Below, piece by piece: positions 58,020 through 64,000 of a DNA stretch of 64,000 nucleotides. Source of the DNA: JAAYAO01 sp051133435 (GTDB lineage: Bacteria; Actinomycetota; Actinomycetes; Propionibacteriales; Propionibacteriaceae); NCBI RefSeq assembly GCF_051133435.1, contig NZ_JBPGNY010000003.1, positions 434,001 to 498,000 on the forward strand. The letters are read 5' to 3'. Below the pieces are notes generated by a model. It worked only from the letters and a program-made list of their open reading frames with translations, had not been told where the DNA came from and made no database searches. Made by a program: the position numbers and the translations under genes. The first letter of the stretch is position 1. Each line of letters begins with the position of its first letter.

Positions 58020-60671
58020 TCAGCCTTCGCGGGCATCCAGCGCGGCCCGGGCCGCCGCGAACCGGGCGATCGGCACCCGGAACGGCGAGCAGGACACATA
58101 GTTCAGGCCCATCGGGGCGAAGGTCGCGATCGAGGCCGGGTCGCCACCGTGCTCACCACAGACACCGGTCTTCAGGTCGGCCTTGGTGCTGCGGCCCTTC
58201 TCGACACCGATCCGCACCAGTTCCCCGACACCGTCGGCATCGACGGTGGCGAAGGGGTTGGCCGACACCAGTTCCTCACCGACATAGGACGCCAGGAAGG
58301 AGCCCTCGGCGTCATCACGCGAGATGCCGATACCGGTCTGGGTGAGGTCGTTGGTGCCGAAGCTGAAGAAGTCGGCTTCCTCGGCGATCTGATCGGCGGT
58401 CACCGCGGCCCGCGGCAACTCGATCATGGTGCCCACGGTGTAGGGCAGCTCCACCCCGGCATTGGCCAGCTCTTCATCGGCCACCCGGGTGATCAGCTCG
58501 CGCATCCGGCGCAGCTCGGAGGCGTAGGCCACCAGCGGCACCATGATCTCGATGATCGGGTCGCCACCGCGCTGCTTCACCGCCACCGCGGCCCGGATGA
58601 TCGCCCGCACCTGCATCTCGGGAATCTCCGGGTACAGCAGCGCCAACCGCACGCCACGGGTACCCAGCATCGGGTTCATCTCCGACAGCTTCTTGATCCG
58701 GTTCAGCAGCGCCTCGGCCTTGGCGATCTCCTCCTCCGAGCCTCCGGTCAACTGCAGTCGCTGTACCTCCAGCGACTGCTCGACCAGCCCGGGCAGGAAC
58801 TCGTGCAGCGGCGGATCCAGCAACCGCACGGTCACCGGCAGCCCGCTCATCGCCTCGAAGATCTCCTCGAAGTCGCTCTGCTGCAGGGGCAGGATCTTCT
58901 CCAGCGCCACCGCCCGCTCGTCGGTGCTTTCGGCCAGGATCATCTGCTGCACCGCGGGCAGGCGCACCTCGTCCATGAACATGTGCTCGGTGCGGCACAG
59001 GCCGATACCCTCGGCACCGAACTCGCGGGCCCGGGCGGCATCGGGGCCGTTGTCGGCGTTGGCCCGCACCCCGAGGGTGCGCACCTCGTCGGCCCAGCCG
59101 GTGATCTTCTCGAAGTCCTCGTTCACCTGTGGCGGCATCAACTGCAGCGCCCCGGCGAAGACCTCACCGGTGGAACCGTCGATGGTGAACACGTCACCCT
59201 CGCCGTATTCCTTACCGCCGACGGTCAGCTTCTTCGCGGCCGCGTCGATGTGCAGTTCGTGGGCACCGGCGACACAGGGCTTGCCCATGCCGCGCGCCAC
59301 CACCGCAGCGTGCGAGGTCATCCCGCCGTGGGCGGTCAGCACGCCCTGGGCCACCAGCACACCGTGAATGTCGTCCGGGGTGGTTTCCCAGCGCACCAGA
59401 ATGACGTCCTCGCCGGCCTTGCCGCGCTGTTCGGCCTCGTCGGCGCTGAACACCAGGGCGCCGACACCGGCACCCGGGGAGGCATTGAGGCCCACGGTCA
59501 CCGGTTCGGTCTTCGTGGCCGGGTCGATCGCGGGGTGCAGCAACTGGTCGAGTTGGTTCGGCTCGATCCGCCGCAGCGCGGTCTCCCGGTCGATCACGCC
59601 TTCCTCGACCATGTCGCCGGCGATCTTCACCGCGGCCTGGGCGGTGCGCTTACCGGTACGGGTCTGCAGCAGGTAGAGCTTGCCGTCCTCGACGGTGAAC
59701 TCGATGTCCTGCATGTCGAGGTAGTGGTTCTCCAACCGCTTCAGGGTCTCGATCAACTGCCGGTAGGCCTCCGGCAGCACCTGCTCCATCTCCACCAGCT
59801 TGCGCGGGGTACGGATACCGGCCACCACGTCCTCACCTTGGGCGTTGACCAGGAACTCGCCGTACACCTCGTTCTCGCCGGTGGAGGGGTCGCGGGTGAA
59901 GCACACGCCGGTGGCCGAGGTGTCACCCCGGTTGCCGAACACCATCTGCATCACGTTCACCGCGGTACCCAGGTCGGCCGGGATGTTGTTGGCCTTGCGG
60001 TAAACCTCGGCGCGCGGGTTCAGCCAGGAACGGAAGACCGCGTCCACCGCGCCGCGCAACTGCTCCATCGGGTCGGTGGTCCACTCCTGTCCCAGTGCCT
60101 CGGCCGACAGCCGCTTGAAGGTGCGCACCAGTTCTGCCATGTCCTCGGCCGACAGGTCGGTGTCCTGCTGTACGCCGCGGTCGGCCTTCAGCGCGCTGAG
60201 CGCGTCCTCGTAGACCGACGGATCGATGCCTTCGACGACCTCGCCGTACATCTGGATGAAGCGCCGGTAGGAGTCCCAGGCGAAGCGTGGGTTGCCCGAT
60301 TCCTCGGCGAGCGCCTTGACCGATTCGTCGGTGATGCCGAGGTTCAAGATCGTGTCCATCATGCCCGGCATCGACTGCACCGCACCCGAACGTACGGCCA
60401 CCAGCAGTGGCTTGGTGGCCCCACCCAGGGTGCGTCCGGTGCGCTCTTCGAGCCGCTTGACCGCCGCGACGATCTCGTCCCAGAGCCCTTCGGGCCAGTG
60501 CCCCAGCCGCATGTTCTCGACCGACGCGGTGGTGGTGACGGTGAACGCGTCGGGCACGGGGACGCCGATGCGAGCCATTTCGGCAACGCCGGCACCCTTT
60601 CCGCCCAACAGGTTCTTCATGGACGCATCGCCTTCGGACAGGTCGTAGACGTAGCGCTCCTGATCGGTCAT
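58020..60671 (-). CDS. ppdK: Pyruvate, phosphate dikinase
   Basis: An 883-residue PPDK, interconverting pyruvate + ATP + Pi and PEP + AMP + PPi. The N-terminal ATP-grasp domain has GGKGAGVAEMARIGVPVP and VAVRSGAVQSMPGMMDT. The swivelling phosphohistidine domain has GGMTSHAAVVARGMG with catalytic His454 and regulatory Thr452. The C-terminal TIM barrel holds GIGLCRTEHMF, MLGTRGVRL and the catalytic Cys in KTGVCGEHGGDP. All functional residues are present. The DUF299 regulator that controls the Thr lies immediately upstream (28-nt gap), so they form an operon. PPDK lets propionibacteria and relatives use PPi in glycolysis. Confidence 0.98.
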   Translation of the reverse strand: MTDQERYVYDLSEGDASMKNLLGGKGAGVAEMARIGVPVPDAFTVTTTASVENMRLGHWPEGLWDEIVAAVKRLEERTGRTLGGATKPLLVAVRSGAVQSMPGMMDTILNLGITDESVKALAEESGNPRFAWDSYRRFIQMYGEVVEGIDPSVYEDALSALKADRGVQQDTDLSAEDMAELVRTFKRLSAEALGQEWTTDPMEQLRGAVDAVFRSWLNPRAEVYRKANNIPADLGTAVNVMQMVFGNRGDTSATGVCFTRDPSTGENEVYGEFLVNAQGEDVVAGIRTPRKLVEMEQVLPEAYRQLIETLKRLENHYLDMQDIEFTVEDGKLYLLQTRTGKRTAQAAVKIAGDMVEEGVIDRETALRRIEPNQLDQLLHPAIDPATKTEPVTVGLNASPGAGVGALVFSADEAEQRGKAGEDVILVRWETTPDDIHGVLVAQGVLTAHGGMTSHAAVVARGMGKPCVAGAHELHIDAAAKKLTVGGKEYGEGDVFTIDGSTGEVFAGALQLMPPQVNEDFEKITGWADEVRTLGVRANADNGPDAARAREFGAEGIGLCRTEHMFMDEVRLPAVQQMILAESTDERAVALEKILPLQQSDFEEIFEAMSGLPVTVRLLDPPLHEFLPGLVEQSLEVQRLQLTGGSEEEIAKAEALLNRIKKLSEMNPMLGTRGVRLALLYPEIPEMQVRAIIRAAVAVKQRGGDPIIEIMVPLVAYASELRRMRELITRVADEELANAGVELPYTVGTMIELPRAAVTADQIAEEADFFSFGTNDLTQTGIGISRDDAEGSFLASYVGEELVSANPFATVDADGVGELVRIGVEKGRSTKADLKTGVCGEHGGDPASIATFAPMGLNYVSCSPFRVPIARFAAARAALDAREG

Positions 60672-60699
60672 GTCGATCTCCTTCGATCCCTGGGGTTTC

Positions 60700-61578
60700 T
60701 CATGGCGTGACGGTGAGTTCGTTGCTGGATTGCCGGCGCAGGTGGGTGCCGGCCATACGGGCTCGCGTTTCGACGATATCGATCACGCGCGCGGCCGATT
60801 CCTCGAGGGCGATGTTGGTCGTATCGACGATGCGGGCGCCGAGTTTGCGCTGCATCGCGGTGATCTCGTCGAGTTCGGTGTAGATCCGGGCCAGGTCGGC
60901 GTAGCCGTCCTTCGGGTTGAACGAGCCCATGCCTTGGACGCGCTTGTCGCGCAGTTTGGCCAGCCGCTGCGGGTCGATGGTCAACCCGACCAGCCGCCAG
61001 CGTTCGACGCGGGCCAGTTCGGGCGGGTAGGGGATGCCGTTGACCAGTGGCACATTGGCGGTGCGGTAGCCGAGGTAACCCAGGTACATCGACAGCGGTG
61101 TTTTGCCGCTGCGCGAGGGACCGATCAGCACGATCTCGGCCTCGGCCAGCCCCGACAGCAGTTGGCCGTCGTCGTGGCGGACGGCGAATTCCATCGCCGC
61201 GATCCTGGTGAAGTAGTCGGCCTCGACCCCGACCGGACGCATCGGCACCCGTTCGGCGGCGGTTCCGGTGGCGACCTCGAGCCGCGACAGGGTGGGCCCG
61301 AGCAGGTCGCAGTGCACGATGCCCATGTCATTGCAGGCATCGTCGACCAAGTCGCGCAGCACCGAGTTCACCAGGGTGGAGAACACCGCGGCGGGACGTT
61401 CGTGGTTGCGCACATCGTCCAACGCCAGGTACAGCGATTCGGCACTGGCGATCCGCGGATGGCGCACGATGACGAAAGGGTGCTGCGGGAACTGGGCCTG
61501 CGCAGCACGAGCCAATCGGGCGGCGGTCTCCCCCGTGGAGTCGGCTATCACGTGGATCTCCAGTGGCTGCGCTGGCAC
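60700..61578 (-). CDS. ppsR: PPDK regulatory protein (bifunctional ADP-dependent kinase/Pi-dependent pyrophosphorylase, DUF299)
   Basis: A 292-residue DUF299 protein. IHVIADSTGETAARL opens the domain, and the ADP-binding P-loop is IGPSRSGKTPLSMYLGYLGY, followed by NVPLVNGIPYP and GLTIDPQRL. Family members inactivate PPDK by phosphorylating the Thr two residues before the catalytic His, using ADP, and reactivate it by phosphorolysis. The target Thr452 is present in the adjacent PPDK. Related proteins regulate PEP synthase instead, but the neighbour settles it. The GTG start has TAGGCT 7 nt upstream. Confidence 0.95.
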   Translation of the reverse strand: MPAQPLEIHVIADSTGETAARLARAAQAQFPQHPFVIVRHPRIASAESLYLALDDVRNHERPAAVFSTLVNSVLRDLVDDACNDMGIVHCDLLGPTLSRLEVATGTAAERVPMRPVGVEADYFTRIAAMEFAVRHDDGQLLSGLAEAEIVLIGPSRSGKTPLSMYLGYLGYRTANVPLVNGIPYPPELARVERWRLVGLTIDPQRLAKLRDKRVQGMGSFNPKDGYADLARIYTELDEITAMQRKLGARIVDTTNIALEESAARVIDIVETRARMAGTHLRRQSSNELTVTP

Positions 61579-61585
61579 AGCCCAA

Positions 61586-61591
61586 AGCCTA
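61586..61591 (-). promoter_or_regulatory. Leaderless -10 (TAGGCT) for the ppsR-ppdK operon
   Basis: TAGGCT ends 7 nt before the GTG at 61578. Confidence 0.5.
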
Positions 61592-61650
61592 TCTGGGCCC
61601 CTTTGCCGCCAACCCCGGCCCTCCCTCGGTGCGGAACGGCGACTACTGGG

Positions 61651-62829
61651 TTATTCGAGTTCGTCCAACAGGCTGCGCAGATCTCGCAGGCACTCGTCCG
61701 ACACGTCAAATGGCTCGGCCTCGGCCAGGGCAAGCAACTCCTCGATCAGCCGGCGCTGATCCTGCGGTGCTGTGGACGAGCCCAAGAAATGCTGGCGCGT
61801 GCCACCGGATTCGAAGACCTGCGCGCGAAACTCCGGGTTTCCCCGTCCGCTGCGCAGATAGGCCAACGTGCCCTTGGGCAGCCGCAGGTCGTCGGGTTCC
61901 GGATGGCTGGCATAGATGAGTTCGCGGACGGCCGCGGCCCGCGCCCGGGGGCCGAGCGCCTCATCGGTGGCCACCTGCTCGGCCGCCTCCACCGCAGGAA
62001 TGCCATGTTCGGCCGCGAGCACCCGGATGTAACCCGCCACCGCCGGCGGGTTCGCCGCACCGTAACGCTGGTCCTTGGCATAGGCGAGTTTGCGCAACCG
62101 CTTCAGGGCATCAGGGGGTCGCCGTTCGGTCAGCACCGTGGCCACGTCCCACCGGAAGGACCAGGCCCGTTGCCGCTCGGCTTCGGCGAGGGTCGCGGTG
62201 AAGCGCTCGTCCTGCTCGGTCCACAGGGCATCGAGCAGTTGCTTCACCGGTGCGGAATCCCCGTAGGCCCGATGGGCCTCGGGCCAGGTCGTCAGCACCG
62301 CTTCCAGGACGGCCGGGTTGCTCAGGTTCCTGGTGGCCGTGTCCAGGACGGCGGCCTGGGCCTTGGGCGTGCCCTCGCGCAAGACGGCGACCAGCCAGTC
62401 GAGGCCGGTCTCGTCCAGTTCGTCGAGATCGGCCAACCGCGCTGCCGCGGTTCGGATTTCCGGCAGTGCGGCATCGATCGGGGGCAACTCGATGACACCA
62501 TCGGCCGCGTCGGGCAGGGTCACCTCGAAGGCATGGTCCTCGCCGTGGTCGTAGGCCTCCCACGGTTCGGGCAGGTACGCGAGGTGGTTCACGATCACCT
62601 CGTGGCTGCCACCCCAATGCAATTGCACCGGCGCCCGCAGGCTCCCGTCGGCGTGGAAACACCGCTCGACGGTTTGGCGGTGCATGAAGACATAGCTGAG
62701 CTGATCGGCTCCGAGTTCGGCGGCAATTTCATGGCCGTGCGCCTGGTCGTCGATCTGTCCGGTCAGGACGACGAACTCTTCGCTTTCGAGCTGCTTGAGG
62801 TCGCGCAGCAACTGCGCTCGATCGGTCAC
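61651..62829 (-). CDS. Hypothetical protein
   Basis: A 392-residue soluble, acidic protein that I do not recognise. The N-terminal part (about 1-150) is mixed alpha/beta with LLRDLKQLESEEFVVLTGQI and LSYVFMHRQTVERCFHADGS. The C-terminal 230 residues are helical and read like HEAT-type repeats. There is no signal peptide or membrane segment. The frame is open to a GTG at 62937, but the GTG at 62829 gives a natural MTDRAQLLRDL start and has TAAGGT 7 nt upstream, so I chose it. It is 72 nt upstream of ppsR on the same strand. Confidence 0.65.
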   Translation of the reverse strand: MTDRAQLLRDLKQLESEEFVVLTGQIDDQAHGHEIAAELGADQLSYVFMHRQTVERCFHADGSLRAPVQLHWGGSHEVIVNHLAYLPEPWEAYDHGEDHAFEVTLPDAADGVIELPPIDAALPEIRTAAARLADLDELDETGLDWLVAVLREGTPKAQAAVLDTATRNLSNPAVLEAVLTTWPEAHRAYGDSAPVKQLLDALWTEQDERFTATLAEAERQRAWSFRWDVATVLTERRPPDALKRLRKLAYAKDQRYGAANPPAVAGYIRVLAAEHGIPAVEAAEQVATDEALGPRARAAAVRELIYASHPEPDDLRLPKGTLAYLRSGRGNPEFRAQVFESGGTRQHFLGSSTAPQDQRRLIEELLALAEAEPFDVSDECLRDLRSLLDELE

Positions 62830-62836
62830 AAGGGCG

Positions 62837-62842
62837 ACCTTA
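62837..62842 (-). promoter_or_regulatory. Leaderless -10 (TAAGGT) for the 61651-62829 gene
   Basis: TAAGGT ends 7 nt before the GTG at 62829. Alternatively AAGG could be read as a weak ribosome binding site 8 nt upstream. Confidence 0.4.
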
Positions 62843-62966
62843 ACGTTCGCCGGAGCACGTTCGGCCGGAAAACTTTCGTCGTTCGCGATGAGTTTCGCCG
62901 CCGGGACCGGTCTGTACAGGTGAAGCGGCGGGACCACCTCGGTTTCGCCGGGCGAAAGGAGCCACG

Positions 62967-63386
62967 ATGCACCAGATGGTTTTCATCAATCTGCCGGTCA
63001 GCGATCTGAACCGCAGCCGGGAATTCTTCACCGCGCTCGGCTACACCTTCGACGAGAAGGTCTGCCAGGACGGCACCTCACTGGGGGTGATCCTCGGCCC
63101 GAACATGTACGCGATGCTGCTCGACCGCAAGTTTTTCGACAGCTTCCACGACGCCCGGACGGCCGAGCCCGGCCGGCACGAGGTGATCACCTGTCTCACC
63201 GCCGAGAGTCGCGAACAGGTCGACACACATGTCGAGAAGGCCCTCGCCGCGGGAGCGACCGCGGTGCGTGCCGAGGAACAGGGTGACTGGATGTTCTACC
63301 GGTCGTTCGCCGACCCGGACGGACACCTCTGGGAGATCATGTGGATGGATGACGCGAAGGCCACCGCGGCCGGAGCCCTCGGCTGA
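62967..63386 (+). CDS. VOC family protein (glyoxalase/bleomycin resistance type)
   Basis: A 139-residue single-domain VOC protein. MVFINLPVSDLNRSREFFTA opens the first beta-alpha-beta module, ITCLTAESREQVDTHVEKAL the second, and ADPDGHLWEIMWMD is the characteristic end, with a metal-ligand Glu. The substrate is unknown. The ATG has AAAGGAG 7 nt upstream. The ECF sigma gene follows 10 nt downstream, so they are one operon and probably one regulatory unit. Confidence 0.88.
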   Translation: MHQMVFINLPVSDLNRSREFFTALGYTFDEKVCQDGTSLGVILGPNMYAMLLDRKFFDSFHDARTAEPGRHEVITCLTAESREQVDTHVEKALAAGATAVRAEEQGDWMFYRSFADPDGHLWEIMWMDDAKATAAGALG

Positions 63387-63396
63387 CGGGACGCAC

Positions 63397-64000
63397 ATGG
63401 ACAGCAAGGAGTTCGAGACCGAAGCCCTGCCCCTGCGCGCCGGTCTGCTCGCGCACTGCTACCGGATGATGGGCTCGGCGGTCGATGCCGAGGATCAGGT
63501 GCAGGAAACCTACCTGCGGGCTTGGCGAGCGTGTCACCGATTCGAGGGCCGGGCCTCGGTGAAGAACTGGATGTACCGGATCGCCACGAACACCTGCCTG
63601 AATGCGCTGTCCTCGGCGCAGCGTCGCCTGTTGCCCACCGATCTCGGTGGTGCGGCGGGCGACCCTGCCGCCCCGATCCATCCCCGTCCGGAGCAACCGT
63701 GGCTGGAACCACTCCCCGATGCGATGTTGTGGCAGAACGCTTCCCCCACCCCGGAGGAAGAACTCCTGGCCCGGGAGAACATCACCCTGGCCTGGGCCGC
63801 CGCCATGCAGCACCTGACCCCACAACAGCGCGCGGTGTTACTGCTGCGGGAGGTGTTGGGCTTCTCGGCCGCTGAGACCGCCGAGGCGCTGAACACCACG
63901 GTGGCTTCGGTGAACTCGATGTTGCAACGCTGCCGGGCGACGGTCGGCGAGGGTCTGCCCGCCACGAACACGGACACCCACACCGAGGACGAGCGGGCCG
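63397..64000 (+). CDS. ECF-type RNA polymerase sigma-70 factor, 3' end cut by window edge
   Basis: The 201 visible residues contain region 2 (HCYRMMGSAVDAEDQVQETYLRAWR as a block, then WMYRIATNTCLNALSSAQRR) and region 4 (LTPQQRAVLLLREVLGFSAAETAEALNTT, then VNSMLQRCRA). The 50-residue linker has a Pro/Trp stretch around RPEQPWLEPLPDAMLW, typical of the SigG/SigJ-like ECF groups that carry a SnoaL-like C-terminal domain instead of a separate anti-sigma factor. That extra domain would lie beyond the edge. No stop occurs before 64000. It follows the VOC gene by 10 nt. Confidence 0.9.
   Translation, partial: MDSKEFETEALPLRAGLLAHCYRMMGSAVDAEDQVQETYLRAWRACHRFEGRASVKNWMYRIATNTCLNALSSAQRRLLPTDLGGAAGDPAAPIHPRPEQPWLEPLPDAMLWQNASPTPEEELLARENITLAWAAAMQHLTPQQRAVLLLREVLGFSAAETAEALNTTVASVNSMLQRCRATVGEGLPATNTDTHTEDERA

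Noticed and set aside
57664..58101. Small open frames in the PP2C-ppdK gap (57664-58101 plus, 57629-57883 minus, 57415-57708 minus)
   Set aside because: None has a ribosome binding site or leaderless box, the products are low-complexity, and they cross the repeats, the ppdK terminator or the PP2C start.
1..64000. Prophage, insertion sequence, CRISPR-Cas, toxin-antitoxin or restriction-modification system
   Set aside because: No integrase, transposase, Cas, phage structural, toxin or methylase-nuclease genes were seen, and no regularly spaced repeat array exists outside coding low-complexity regions.

Overview
The window looks like chromosome of a high-GC Gram-positive actinobacterium. Supporting evidence by eye is a GC content of roughly two thirds, many GTG starts, Lsr2, the radA-disA-membrane protein-mutY neighbourhood also seen in mycobacteria, DUF3180 behind folK, a SCO2322-family protein, and DUF222/HNH, DUF58 and RDD-FHA proteins. 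A pyruvate phosphate dikinase with its DUF299 regulator hints at the propionibacterial branch, but that placement is only an inference. I see no rRNA, tRNA, CRISPR array, prophage or insertion sequence.

Layout. 1-5.6 kb (minus): a formylglycine-generating enzyme (cut by the left edge) behind a Cys-type sulfatase, then a CPBP protease / GNAT / Rv0498-like TIM-barrel operon. 5.7-13.4 kb: VOC protein, HisC/Pat aminotransferase, RadA, DisA (c-di-AMP synthase), a membrane protein, a DUF222-HNH protein and MutY. 13.3-19.6 kb: EamA transporter, ClpC, Lsr2, and a MidA-type methyltransferase joined to a divergent NuoD-like protein. 19.6-24.1 kb (minus): an SMR efflux pair, gamma carbonic anhydrase, folP-folB-folK-DUF3180 and a coiled-coil membrane protein. 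24.3-29.9 kb: DoxX, DeoC, an OpuC-like osmolyte ABC cassette whose ATPase has lost most catalytic motifs, and a SCO2322-like surface protein. 30-39.5 kb: an Fe-S reductase of the Rv0338c type, AlkB, an ABC exporter with two companion membrane proteins, a trans-sulfuration PLP enzyme and Dcd.

39.6-57.4 kb (minus) is one large signalling and cell-surface locus: PP2C phosphatase, FHA protein with repeat-rich linker, Ser/Thr kinase, a 2033-residue Ig-like/FN3 protein, MoxR ATPase, DUF58 protein, transglutaminase-like membrane protein, RDD-FHA protein. The gene set matches the PFNA-type cluster (kinase, FN3, AAA-ATPase, DUF58, transglutaminase) known from bifidobacteria. Writer, eraser and two phosphothreonine readers sit together with an extracellular FN3 protein and a MoxR chaperone. 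57.4-64 kb: a repeat-rich intergenic region, PPDK and its regulator, a hypothetical protein, and a VOC protein followed by an ECF sigma factor cut by the right edge.

One pattern crosses the whole window. At least 14 genes start 6 or 7 bases after a TANNNT hexamer with no room for a ribosome binding site, so leaderless transcription appears common, and this pattern settles several start codons.
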